In this document: positions 35,051 through 47,834 of the stretch, piece by piece
Numbering within the stretch: position 1 is the stretch's first letter
Layout of the letters: every line of letters starts with the position of its first letter
Assembly: GCA_050084515.1 (NCBI GenBank)
Contig: CM114271.1
Coordinates: 28,086,001-28,150,000 of the forward strand
Length of the DNA: 64,000 bases
Source: Blasia pusilla
Lineage: Eukaryota; Marchantiophyta; Marchantiopsida; Blasiales
Direction of reading: 5' to 3'
The notes under the pieces: model-generated
The model's input: only the letters and a program-made list of their open reading frames with translations
Told to the model about the DNA's origin: nothing
Databases searched by the model: none
Made by a program: the position numbers and the translations under genes

Positions 35051-37077
35051 TCAGAAGTTGGTGCCTTCGTATGTTTGACCAAAGCGCCAGTACCGAGGAA
35101 TCACGTCCCAGGATGTGGCAACGCGACCATCGCCGGTTGTCACTCGGAATGATAAGCCTGCGGCTGCGAGTTGTTTGTCGTTTATTTGCCAGTTCTGACC
35201 CCAGTTCCTCCGCATGTACAACCACGGGGTGTTTGGACCTTTCACAGACACTGATCGAACGTCTCCGGCTCCACCGACATTGGTGAGGAGCACCAGGAAA
35301 GCCCATGGGTTTCCGTTCATTGTGAAGTGGATGCCTCCTCTTCTCGAGCAGGGGACCCTGCACCAGAGAGCATCATGATCGAGGATCCATGGAGAGTTAG
35401 TGAACACATCTTGAGCATTTATACGCAGCGAGAGAAAGAAGCCTTGAATTCGGTATCACCGATCATTCAAATCGGAGACAATTCTAATTGCGTGAAACTG
35501 GTAATTTCTATTCTAACGGTGCGGAATCGCGGATTGTAGCGGAGTTTTAGAAAGACACAGTTGTTCTTGTTTCGTGTACGCATTCTCCAGCGGTCACCTA
35601 AAATTAGACGTCAATCAATCATGAGTAGCAATCACCCTAAACCCCGACAGAAATTCAGACTACGTATAGCTAAGGTAGGTTTTGACGATTCCAAATCCGA
35701 TGTGCACTCCCTGACCCAAAATAGTGCCTCAATCTTTGAACAAGATGTGGTCGGTGCTTACTCATGGGGTCAGATCCCACTGACTACCATACATCGGATG
35801 CTATTCAAAGGTCGCAATCAGTTCTCGAGAGAGGGCCTCTCGGATGCGGACAAGAATGAGTGAAGATCTAAAAAACTTGGCTGGCATGCATATGCTCCTT
35901 TTCAATAACAGGAGCAGTGCCTGCCTAATAATGGAATGGAACGCAAAACTTCGAGAGTCGGGATTCGAACAGATTTGAGTATGAGTAGCGGCGACCTATC
36001 AATGGCCAGTGAACGTTCTCTCTACCAACATCAGAATTTACTAGTTCAAGTCTTGAAGCCTTGTGAGCACGTAGCTTTGACACAGGGCTTCTCAGTCCTG
36101 CATTGATGGCCACTATCGACGGAGGAAGTTGAGTTCCATGCCTTGGTGGATATCGATCAATTGATTTACATCATCCTTCGATTCCATGTATGAACTTTAC
36201 AGAATCGAGTCAGACTGATGTTCTAGGAATTGCTCAAACGGGGTGAATACATGACCGAGCGACTTATACTTTGAGAGGTTTCATCACGAGGGCTCCGTAT
36301 CCATACCTTCTGAATTGGACAGGAACTATGCCGGCACGGTAGATGGCAATTCGCTCATATGCAGGCTGCGACAAGTCGAAATGCTGTAACGGGTAGTTGC
36401 ACCACCCCCCAGCATTATTCGGATGGGCATGATTTTGAGGGCAAAAATTGGTGGCCGTGATTTGGATCGAACCCCTGCCTGGGAGACACCATCTTGGAGA
36501 ATTGCATTTTATCTCGAAGCAGGCTCCACATGATAGTCCATTATTAAAAAGCGTAGTACTCAAAGCAGCTGTGCTTGTCCCGTATCCTGTGCGGTAGAGA
36601 TTTCCGTAACCACACGCTCCTCCTGACCGATCCGCGATCAAAACATTATTAATTCAAGCGTACTACCAATCGATGAAGGTGGCACGTACAACCAACCTAT
36701 CATTAACGATCCGCATCTTGTGGACCAGGAAATTTCCCGGACCAGAAAAATTAGACTAGCGGACATGTATGCTTGCAAGCATCGTGAGCATGCTATCTGA
36801 GGCATGACTTCTCGTATTGGCTGCTGGTGAGCCTGGATTGGTAGCTCCCAGTACCTTCAGTTGGTGTATGTAGACCTTGCTTTCAAGCAGTACATCGATT
36901 AACCCACTGCTCACAGAGAACTAGGTGTAGAGAGCCTACTCTACGAGTTGTACCTTGAGTCCCTTGTGCATCGCTGCCTCCATAAAATGTTGCATGACCG
37001 TCACTCCATCCCCAGTAAAGCGCAAAAGTACTTCCAAGGTGGCCCGCACATAACACAGCAACGACAATAAGTTTCAT
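35051..37077 (-). CDS. Alpha-type expansin, three exons
   Basis: Minus-strand exons: 37077-36954, 36622-36307, 35357-35051. All introns are GT...AG, phases agree, and the total is 747 nt (248 codons plus stop), the usual expansin A length. Residues 1 to about 20 ([19 protein letters not shown]) are a secretion signal. The double-psi beta-barrel domain follows: [42 protein letters not shown], and [20 protein letters not shown], which contains the HFD motif and the WCN insertion typical of the alpha class. The C-terminal carbohydrate-binding domain has [26 protein letters not shown] and ends [10 protein letters not shown]. Expansins loosen plant cell walls at acid pH without hydrolysis and act outside the cell. 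An in-frame ATG at 37131 would add 18 residues before the signal. Exon 2/3 are split by a 949-bp intron. The gene appears intact. Confidence 0.94.
35925..36115 (-). other. Possible tRNA-derived sequence in expansin intron 2
   Basis: On the minus strand GTTGGTAGAGAG (A-box-like) is followed about 60 bases later by GTTCGAATCCC (B-box-like). A full cloverleaf could not be folded by eye, and the spacing suits a long-variable-arm tRNA or a tRNA-derived SINE. Similar isolated GTTCGAATCCCC motifs occur at about 42945 and, degenerate, at 45255 and 44915. Confidence 0.3.
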
Positions 37078-40000
37078 CGCCCATGCTCCCACAGGGGTAC
37101 CGGTCTTCCGTGTGCACATCTTTCCACTCATGGAGAACGTCTACCATGAAAACCAATAACAGCAGCGAGCTCTGTAATAGCAGCAGCCAGCACTGTGGGA
37201 CAAGAGGAATTGCCTAGGGTAGTGTTGATTGTGCTGAGATATAGTCCTGCTTCACATCACCGGATGGAGTCACGATCATATCAACAGAAGGTATCTACAA
37301 AGAACATGAAGCTATCCATGACATAAGCACACTTTTGTTGTTGACCGTTCAATGACATATGACTCTCGGACAAGCGTGCTTCTTCAAAATCTGGAAAGTC
37401 TTAGTAGTTTAATGACAGGTGACCACCGCAAAGGCTAGCATTGGCTACGTGAATGTCCATTAGAAAGACCCGACAACTGTTAATCCACGTGTATTCACAT
37501 CTCTTATGTTTCCAAATCTGACCAGGTTTCTACGCGTGTAGCATAAAAGACACACACACGTAGGTAACAAATTTCGACCTCTATGTTCACATATGTATAT
37601 CACCAGCTTATCAATCTCAAGAGTACTTGGTCCTTCCTACAATGTCATATGTACACTACACGATTGAATGTAAAGAAGGAAATCAAAATGGTGCCGCTTG
37701 TACACTGTTCAAAAGTAGATTCATGACTGAATTGCAATAAAAGCTCGCGCTCCCGTAGATGTAAACCTATGTTGCGTTGTTCCTTCCATCGACTGAACGA
37801 TTGCCAGAATGCGGACTCTTCCGACAAATATGGAATTAATATCGATACGTACGGGGACCTCCGACTATTGCTTAATTCAGTGTACGCAGGCACAGACTCT
37901 CAAAGACTGGAGATTGGAAACTCACCGTTTGTATCTTCGCAGATGACCAAGAAAAGGAATTTCGTTGTAGCCGAAGAAGACCTTCACTGTCCGTAGACGA
38001 TCAATTCGGTCCCATTTGGGCGATGCTGCAGAATTCTCCAAAGACCTAAGGCTTGACAATGGGAAGAACTAATAGTGATTGCACCGTCTTACTCGAATGC
38101 CAAACACAAATATCTCTGAAGAACTCTGAAAAATTGATGCGCAAGCTCTGACAAGAGCGATGAACCCCAAAGACGACCTAAGTCTTGAGGATACTTATAC
38201 TGCCAATTCCCGCAAATAGGGGGCGAAGCACGTGCAGTTGCATTGGGTGCTATCGCTGAGTCTTCTACGCCTTTATTTATGACGAGCAAAGGAAGAACGC
38301 AGCCGCTCGTCATACAAGGGTACCTGTCCAAGAGTTAAATCGTGAAGCAGCCAGAAAATGCGTCGTCAGATCGATGGTAGTTGAGACGTTCGCTGCCGGA
38401 CGGTAATTCAACGACGAGAAAGCGACGTTGATAGCGTTAAAAGCGTGTCCTCATAAATATTTAGTCATGCCTGTTGCCCAAATAATCTCAACTCCCTCGC
38501 TTTTTCGACTATGCACTAAGATGTAGGGGGACTAGCACTGATAGTCTTCGAGAGCTTTTGATTTGCTCAAAATAGCGTACCCTGGAAGAATGATTTTCTG
38601 GCTACTTAGAACTCCGTGTTGAGGAACTGATCATGACCTCTCCGTTGTTGTTGTGTCGATAGTGGAACAGAAGAAAATAAGTTTAGCGGAAATAATTAGC
38701 AAACAAATTGAAAACCTCGGATTCAGGTGAATCCGTGTGCGAGTTAAATCTGCAAGTAAAAAATGAACTGGTCACTTACGATCGAGTACTTATGATTCGC
38801 TTTCGTATTTAAGAACTTACTTAATTTGATACTTCTGATACAATCTACGAAAAAGAAAGAAAAAAAAAAAACAAATTCAAGCTGCCTATGTAGGAAATCG
38901 ATGAGTATGAATCTTCAAAAGCTTCTTCACGCTTATTGCGTGAGCAGGTTTGGTAATCAATCCCATGCCACCTACCTTCACCTCCCTAGCTTGACATCGT
39001 AAATATCCACTGGCAATCGCTATCTCCCAAACCTTCCCAGCCACCCACGGGTGATGGGGAAGCGCGGGAGAAGGACGTCCAAAGTCCAGACATGGAAGAA
39101 GAGGGAACTCCCGCCACGGCAACTCACCATCGCGGCGACTGTTTCGTTGACAGATCGCGGAGTGACTAACTAGTCACTTGCTGCGCTTGTCGGGTGGAAA
39201 CTTAGATCGTCAGGCACGGGAGAGCCAACTTTCTAGCGATCTCGACTTTGAATGTACTGTAGGCAAGTTACAAGATAAAATGCCCAGGAGGATCGTTGAG
39301 CCGTATCCATTCATATGATCGTTTCCTCTCAATTGTAGTCGCACCACTGCTCTGAAGATGACAATGGTAATTAATCTGCTCCGCCTTTCCACTTGAGACT
39401 CTGAGTGACGGACATTATTTAATGGTTGTATTAGAATGGCCATCCTGGACTAGCGCGGGGTAGGTATACTCAACTACTAATGCAGTACCATAGGCAGGCC
39501 TGCCTACACACATAATACGGTTTCAGATGGAATCCAGATGATGGATCCACTCCAAGGCCAATAATTCTTATGTAGGTCCACTAGTCTATTGAGGTCCTCT
39601 TGCAGGCCTCTCATGGACCTCGACAATTCATCATGGTGATCAATGAGCTTCCCTGCACAGATCTATCAGTGGATTATCAAATTCTTCCCGGTATCAAATA
39701 GCCTACGCTTTGATTGCGAGGCCTGCAGGCGATCACATGGACCTTCCTATTTTCTTAACCTCGACGACGATCAACATCACACAAAAGTACACCTTCCTCA
39801 AAACAGGTTCAAGAACATTTCTCGGCCCTCATGATGGTTTATTTACTCACTGCTGAGAATTTTTCTCTGATCCATCTCCTACGCTCTGATCACCGCGGCG
39901 ATAAGGTATTAGCACTTTTATTCCAAATCTTTGGATCTGATTCTAGATTCGTGTTTATTGATCATGAGTTCGATTGAACAAACCTATATTTTCATAGTAC

Positions 40001-41046
40001 CATGACCAAAACCCTTAGAGAAGCACAAAGATTATACGTAAAACAAAGCTACTGTTCGATCAGTACCTCTCGCGGACCCGCGGGCTCGCTCCCCGAAGCA
40101 GCCAACACGCGACCGACCTGCAACCGAGGTCTGGGAAATCGAAGAGGAAATGAGGATGTGGGCCCGGGCTGTCTTTTGGACGAGAAGCGGACCCGTCATC
40201 CAGCTGGTCATTGCCGATTGGATCATCATGCGTGCCAGGAAAACCTCGGGAATCCAGATGGCTGACATGCACATTAAGCCCATTCCAGTCCCAGTCCAAA
40301 CAATTATTCTTCGTAGTTCTCTACGCTCCTCCTGTTTGTAGAATATTTTTCAAGAGTATCTGCTTCTCTCTACTGTAAAGTCTCGTTTGGGGCTGGCTAG
40401 CCGACGTGATCCACACTAATTAATCAGGTACGTTAAGCAGAGTTTCTTGGGTTTTTTAATCAGTGAAAACCTGCATGCCAACCGCCCACCGGGTATCCCT
40501 AGAGGTTTTTTTTATCTCTTGTAGATGTCACTTTAAAGCATCATGATATCGAGGCAATTGAAACCCTAAATTGAAATATTTGATGTCGCGTATAGGCGGA
40601 GGTGGGGATATGGAAACCTTCGAGCTCTCCCTCTACTACTCAGCCTACCTACATCTATTTATACAATAGGAAACTGGACCGAAAGCCTCTGAATCGTAAT
40701 CTCGTATCCATTTATCCATCTATTTACGCCAATGTAAGAAAAATACGAAATGGCCAGCAGTATCTCGAGTGCACGCGCTCACTGGCCACAGTTCGGTACT
40801 TATATGCCGCACTTGGAAGCGATGCCATAGAGTACCTCTGAGGGCACACAGCACAGGAGCTCTACCTATCATGCATGCCCTTGCAGGATGTTGATGTTGA
40901 TGGGTACATCTGTGCACTGGTTCTCACGCTCGGCATGTTTTGGTTCCCTGTGACAGTCGTAGAAATCCCCAAGTATTCGTAAGATGTGCCGTCTTGCGAT
41001 TTCGATTCAACCTTGAAGATATTATGTATCAAAAAGTGAGTACGTA
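37078..41046. other. Expansin upstream region and intergenic, no gene recognised
   Basis: The first few hundred bases should hold the expansin promoter; a TATA-like CTATATCTC (minus strand, about 37235) is the only candidate seen. Beyond that, short frames on both strands (for example 40002-40341) have no recognised domain, and no repeat was found. Confidence 0.4.
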
Positions 41047-41095
41047 TGCACAGCTTCCACGCAAGCATCAGCTATGCTTGCGTGGAAGCTGTGCA
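41047..41095. repeat. Perfect hairpin, 22-bp arms, 5-nt loop
   Basis: TGCACAGCTTCCACGCAAGC and two further bases (41047-41068) pair perfectly with 41074-41095; the loop is CAGCT. Pairing ends at 41046/41096. No run of T follows on either strand. It may be a fold-back remnant or a small hairpin RNA source. Confidence 0.92.
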
Positions 41096-44000
41096 CAGCT
41101 GATGGAGATCATCCGAGAAACTGCTTACAGTTTTTCAAATTCATACCACTCAAATATCCCAAATGCACGGTGCAAGAAATCAGACCTAGATCACGTGGAC
41201 AAGGAAACGAGGAGCGCACTCCGTCCGGAATTCCTGTGCCGACGAATGAAGCCAGCCCTGATATCCCAACACCGAAGTTCGGAAAGTCGACATCTGGGAG
41301 TCAGCCATCCGATTATAGCTTAAATTCCATCCCGGCGTATGTGCACTGTAACAGGCATCCGAGTCATAAATATCTACTGTCCCCAGCATATCCTGGCGCT
41401 CTTCGGTTTAGTTCACAATGTGAACAGGAACAGTATGCGAAACTTGACCACATCACATTGAAAATCTACAGGTATCCTTGAGCAACGCGCACGTAGATGT
41501 TAGACTCTGTGGTGAACATTCCGAAGTCCGAACGTCATATTCATGCACGAGTTTAGAGATTATAAATCTCCATAGATGCAGCGTCCATGGCAGCAGCCTT
41601 GTAAGCCCGGGAATAAATCAGAGAATGTGCACTGTGCTTTTTAGATTAGAAATCAGACTGTGAAGACTGTGGAACTCCGGATCCGTACACTTAGTGATGA
41701 ATATCTACTAAAGTCTACAAAGTTTAGTAGTTGTCCAAACACCAGTTAAAATTGATGCTGTACATATGTTTGTCCAAATCTGCCAGTACTGGCCATCCTG
41801 TACCACATCCCATACCTTGTCGGTGGCTACTAGTTACATTCAAGCTGACCATTGCACATTTTTTTACTCTCATTTTTTTCATCCATGATTCTATATCCAC
41901 TGTGTCTCGCGGACCTTCACTGCTAGGGTCACAACGTCTGCAGCACAACGCACGTCGGCGGCCACAACTGTTGCAAACTCACCATTAAGTCCAGGTACTG
42001 TGATATGAACCGCGTACCCCAGTTTCTTTGACAACATTCTCTGCGATGTATCACTTCAAAGCGCACATGAGGTGTCCGGCATGAATTGTAAGGCGGAATT
42101 CCATTCTAAACAATCTATCGACGGAAAACGATTGCACGCAAATCCCACCGAGGTTTACCGGGAATTATTTCAACTTTTACCGGATTGCAGCAACCTCTAT
42201 CGTCACTTGGCGCAGCGCAGTTAGGAGGAGATAGGATGGTGGCGCTGACGGTTATCACGTGATCTCTGGGATCCCATTCGAGCTACATCGGCCCTAATTA
42301 CACGCGCGTGTACCTGACCAAATCTGCTACCAAAGGCACAAACATTCCAACTTTGGAAATGAGTATTGCTTAGAGCCGCTTGTCATTCATCACACAAATT
42401 TCCATATCCATATCTACAAACTAACAGAAAGAGTCAGTCAGGAAAGATCGAATAAGTTGCAAATTCAGAATCTCTTCGCATTGTCCATCTACTGCGACCT
42501 CTCTGACTTGCTAAGTTACAACTAGCATCCGAGCCAGCAGACAAGATTTTGGGGCATCTTGTCGTAGAATGAACAATGTAAATGCTTTTTATACCAAGCT
42601 ATCTGCTATCCTACTCAAAACAGCTAAAGACCTGGTGCCATTACAAGTATTTTTACTACATGATACCGGGCCATCAGTAACCTATACCCGTGTCCCTCGT
42701 AATGGTAAAGAGCACGAACACCACATGGTCTCACGGGCCCTAGAAAACTGGAAACCACTCAAAAATTTCCAGACGTGGAAGAATTCAGTTGACCAAGTAA
42801 ATATAAATTTTGCTGTAGTCGAAGCTAGGATACAGTTAGTCCTGAGATCGACATCGAGCTTCATGGATACAGACTACAACTGTCTAACGCATGAGGAAGA
42901 TCTCGAACCGAAAACCCTACCGAGAATGCCGACTAGACATTGAGGGGATTCGAACCTGGGACACAAGTTCATATCCATGCACGTGCGTACATTTCCAAGT
43001 GCATCTTCGAACTGGTAAGGACAAGCTGGTCAGATTTTGTTGGAAAGTCTACTTCATCGCCTCATTGATCAAGGTTCTACAAAGTATAGAGATGGTGATT
43101 GAATCCGATCAATTAAAGTTCAAAGCACCAGGAACACAACGATTGTCATCCGCCCAAACAGCGGCTTTACAATTATGCACGGATCTCCATGTCAAAGCTA
43201 CAGATAAATCTATCCTTTATTAGCGGATTTCCATATTGAATCTGCACTCCGCTATTCACTCTACATGTAAGACCTGTTGCATTCATATCGTGGACATATG
43301 TACCGATTGCTCCGAGGCAAAAGGTCCAACATAAAACCACCGTAAGTGCCTGTCCATTACCAAGTCCAAGCTACGACCGTCATGACTGCACTGGAATTCT
43401 GCTTTGAAGCTGTCTGACTTACAAGCTTACGTTCTCCTCTCCGAATCCTGTTCCTGGCCCTGGGATATGTTCAGACCAAGATGTTTGTGCGACGTAGACC
43501 CTTTCCTGGGGCTCGAGTCCAACAGCTGTTGCAGTATGTTCACACCGAACGGCCGAAATGTCATTCCAGCATGATTCCCGAGGACATCAATAGCTCAGGA
43601 GTCTGATATGCACCAGTCCTGTGATGATCGTCCGGGTCACATTCTTATCGACATCAGCAAGCGGTGAATGACGGTGAACTTGGAAGATTTCAGACAAGCT
43701 CCCTTTTCAAGATTATTCTTCCGATCTTCAACATCGACTTTGCAGTAGAATATTTCCGTTCGTACCTCACTTCCAAAAACATATTACGTCTCTGACCATT
43801 ATCTCACATGCTCTCACACATCGTCATAACCTTTTTTCTGGAGTCTGGCCTCTCGCTCTTCCGTAACAGAAGTACTTTTATTGATCATATGCACGACCTC
43901 TGGCTAGACTGTATAAATGAGCGTGGAGTCGCAAACTAGCTTCCCGATTACAGGTAGCGTATGCGGCCACGCTCTGAAGCTCATGGCAATCCGAATAATC

Positions 44001-46759
44001 GAGAGTATAGCTAGATAGAGTTCCGACCTTCCTGATCACGCTCCAGTCAAGCGGTTCACGGTCTGCGCGCGGTGGCCCGTTTTAGGAAAGTCAGCTACTC
44101 TTCAGCCTCCATTCTCAAGAATCCCGACAAGCTCATAGGAATGCTCCTCCTCAACCCAGATAACGCAGAACATGCACGCAGAGCCTCATGGAATCGATGT
44201 CTTTAAAGTACATCCGTAGTGACCTTGTACTTCATGCAAGAATCGTCGGTCAAGTTTGGTCAAGTGTCGTCCGGCTAGATGGGTAAATCACCCTACCTAG
44301 ATATACCCGGTGGAAATCAGGACTCCACAATCGAGAATCTCGGAAGTTGACCCACGCCTGTACCAGTGTTACAGTTCTTGCTAGTGCTGTGCGAACATGT
44401 ATGACAGCAGCTCGGTGCTGGTGCTCCCCGTCGTCGCCAAGGTTGATGCACAAAAAGGTGAACCGCCGGGTTTATCTAGGTTATAACTGCGTAACCTGCA
44501 TGACGGCATCTGGATTCGGAAAGCCGGGTCGGGTCGGGTCGTGTCCACGGATTATGGCAATGCGATCCACCCGGTCCTTACTTGCGATTGCACGTCAACC
44601 AATGTCGATAAAGGTGGTTTCCTTGTCTTCAACTGGAGCATTGCAGCCCAGGGACGATCCCAGTCTTTAAGATGGTGGAGTGGTCCCACACTGTGAATTA
44701 AGTTCGAGACCAGGTGCTGGAATTTGACTCTGCAACTTCGCAGGTGTGAAGATCATGTCTAGCAATTATCATCATTTGTGCGCTATACACTTTCCTAAGG
44801 CCAAAAAGTGCAGCATCTGGACTTTTTCTTCCCGTAGATGAGAGAAGATTCCTCGCTTTATAAGCGGTGTACAGAATCAAATGGTCATTTCAATATACAT
44901 GTGGATGCAAGATTCGAGTCAAGACCTCAAAGGTGAGCCTGACTCCTAGGTTTATCATCTCACGGATCACTAGTTCATCCCTGAGATTTCCTAAACTATA
45001 TACACGATACGGAAGTGGACCTTTCACCTCGTAAAGTCACATGAAACTATAGTCAACAAAGGATAAATTCACAAGACGAGCATCAATCACCTGTGACAGC
45101 TTCGGCTTCGAAACATGACTTGTCCAGCATACTGGCGCAGACTGTAGCCCTCGCCTGTCTGCTTGTTTCCTCACGGGAACGCAGCAAGCACATCTATGGA
45201 TTGGGCCCCGAGTGCGTGGGAACGGCTCGCTCAGGAACAGCTCAGGAGATCTGGAGTCACAGGGGATTCAAACGACGTGGCCTCTGCTACGGGTCCTGCT
45301 TAGAACAAGCGAGTCACATTGCGCTCATGGAGTGAATCCAAAATGGAATCTTGGACCATAATTAGAAAATTATAACATTTCTCTTCTATTATAATAATAA
45401 ACATCAAAAGAGGATAAAAAATAATAATTTTTAAAATGAGAAGTTAAAAAATGCATAATACAATGAAAAAGAAAATGGCAACACCCATTGATAAAATCTG
45501 ACAAAAACAATAGCAGTTGTGACGCGTGAAAATAAGACGCTACAAGATCTATCATTTGGTTTCTCCACTTCACCAAGAGTACATGTCAATCGGGCAGTGG
45601 TAACTAATTGGTTGTTAGGTGAGGAGCGTTAAGTTTCATGATTTAACATAATTTTACTCCCTGAATTCCAGATTAGTATACTAGAGCAAAACCCATGTTA
45701 GGGTTCTGTACTAAAATTCATCCTACCTAAAACAAATGTCTTCGTCCTGGTTGGTCACATAAAGAGACCCTTACAAGCCAAGTAAATTATCCTTGTTAGT
45801 GGTATAGATATCAGTAATACAGATAAAACCAAGTTTTGTATCATTACTTATTTGGTTGGGTGAGTTAAGTAAACTAGCATTGAAGGGTGTTTCAAGCGTT
45901 TCATAATCTTTTTTTCTAACACGCAAGAGAGCATGATCAAAACCTACCCCGGTTTCTTTAGATTAGAATCCACTATGAAAATATGGGATGATGGATTTTG
46001 TTTTTTACTTCCTTATTATATTTTTTTTTTTTAAATCGCTCCTCCTTTTTTTCTTTAGGATGAAGATGTGGTGATGTCCTTTTTACGGCCTCTACATATA
46101 CGTCTCCTAATAAATACTCGCTAGGGGGCCGCTCCACATTTGAAAAAGTTGGTTCTCGATGGGCAGGGCCTCCGGCTAATTTGCATGACTACATGGCATA
46201 ATGTCGTAAGTCAAGCTCCCTAGGTTCCTAAGCGAAGGGTGCTACTCAGGTCGTGGCGCTTAATTCTCGATTAATTCTGAACCTCAACTCAAACATGTGG
46301 CGTAGCCATTTTAAACTCAGCCTAAGAATGCCTAAGAATGGTCAGTTTGCACGAGCATAGCACCTTCGCTTGCACCTCCATTGCTACTCCTTGGTATTAC
46401 CACCACTCGTTCAGGCCTGCCCTCTCGGGCTCCATCGATAGTGCACCAATCCTAGCAGAGATTTTCGACCTCATGCGTGCGATGAGAAATTCAGCTCCAA
46501 CGAACTATTACTCATCTGCGGACGATCGTCGTTCACCTTATGGTCAAGCAACATTTCTTTTCCATCTTGGTTCATCTTTCTTCTCCAGTCTCTCGTATTT
46601 CGCACTCAGCTTCCGGTTAGCTTCTCCACTTCAATCTGCTCCTTGCTAGGTCCTTGAGTAATTTTTCCATTTCTCTCGTCTGCTTGTTGTTGTTTTGTGC
46701 CATGCTTGTTGCATTCAATTTCATCCGGGAGCTACACCTGTATTGGCCAGGTTTGCACC
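41096..46759. other. Long unassigned region
   Basis: No open frame here has a recognisable domain, including the longest ones at 42569-42943 and 42891-43223. B-box-like motifs (GTTCGAATCCCC on the minus strand at about 42945, degenerate ones near 44915 and 45255) hint at tRNA-derived repeats. 45340-46060 is AT-rich. 46338-46649 is an open frame of 103 codons of unknown nature, ending near the tandem array. Confidence 0.4.
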
Positions 46760-47430
46760 TTCTTTCTTGAGTGCAGCTCCTCCCTTCTTGTTCCTAATCA
46801 TTTGGCTGATCCGTTTGGCTTGGCTTTAATCAGAGTTATTAGCTACTTCTGTCGTGACCAAATCCTCTGAATTCCATCATGTGCGCCTCTTGCTGATGAT
46901 TACAACTGGTCTTTCTTCAATGCGGCTCCTCCCTTCTTTTTTCTGATCGTTTTGTTGATCGGCTTGTTAGCTGCTACTATCGTGACCAAGTCCTCTCAAT
47001 TCCATCCTAGGCGCGTCTTGCTGATGATTACAACTGGTCTTTCTTCAGTGCGGCTCCTCCCTTCTTTTTGCTGATCGTTTTGTTGATCAGCTTGTTAGCT
47101 GCTACTATCGTGACCAAGTCCTGTGAATTCCATCTTGGGTGCCTCTTGCTGATGATTACAACTGGTCTTTCTTTAGTGCGGCTCCTCCCTTCTTTTTTCT
47201 GATTGTTTTGTTAATCAGCTTGTTAGCTACTACTTTCGTGACCAAGTCCTCTGAATTCCATCTTGGGCGCCTCTTGCTAATGATTACAACTGGTCTTTCT
47301 TCAGTGTGGCTCCTCCCTTCTTTTTGCTGATCGGATTGGCTTGGATTTAAAGAGATTTAATAACTGCTATTATCATGATCAAGTCCTTTGAATTCCATCC
47401 TGGGCACCTCTTGCTGATGATTAAAGATGG
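46760..47430. repeat. 128-bp tandem repeat, about five units
   Basis: The marker GCTCCTCCCTTCTT begins at 46776, 46925, 47053, 47181 and 47309. The last four are spaced by exactly 128; the first gap is 149. Units also share TTGTTAGCTGCTACTATCGT and CTTGCTGATGATTACAACTG. Neighbouring units are about 90 percent identical and the outer ones are more diverged. Because 128 is not a multiple of three, it is not a protein repeat. Confidence 0.92.
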
Positions 47431-47520
47431 TCTGTCATTCTAGTACACACAACTGTTGCTTCGCTACATTCTCAATTTGTCGATGGCGGCTTGTCTGATT
47501 TCGACTAAGACCCCAAACAA

Positions 47521-47834
47521 GGTTGCATGTGGACAAAGTCCGTGTCCGTGGACATGTCCATGGCTATGGACTTATGTCCGTCCTATGGAAGGACTTGTCC
47601 ATATGGGCCCCACCTTTCCCTTCTTTCTCATTCCACTTATTTTCCTTCGTGTTCCATACTCCCCCATTTCTTTCTCCCTCCACCTCCACTCCCTCATCAC
47701 TCATTGCTCCTCTCATCCTTGCATTGCCTTCCATCATGGACTAAAAGTATGGGTCCCACCTCTTGTAGTTCATATCCATGGACATGTTCAGACTTGTCCA
47801 TCCTAAGGAAGGACTTGTCCATTTTTGTGCAACT
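47521..47834. mobile_element. MITE family copy 2 (GGTTGCA...TGCAAC)
   Basis: Starts GGTTGCATGTGGACAAAGTC and ends TCCATTTTTGTGCAAC. Near the left end are GGACATGTCC and a CCATGGCTATGG block; near the right end are two ACTTGTCCAT direct repeats. The middle is CT-rich. It is in the opposite orientation to the 31418 copy and the same as the 54834 copy. No transposase. Confidence 0.82.

Noticed and set aside
35071-35286. Plus-strand open frame over the last expansin exon
   Set aside because: Antisense to the expansin carbohydrate-binding domain.
42940-42990. Possible functional tRNA gene around a GTTCGAATCCCC motif
   Set aside because: No acceptor stem or D arm of normal spacing could be paired by eye; only the B-box-like block is convincing.
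31418-47834. GGACATGTCC resembles the p53 half-site consensus
   Set aside because: Plants have no p53; the motif lies only in MITE ends and is better explained as a transposon-binding repeat.
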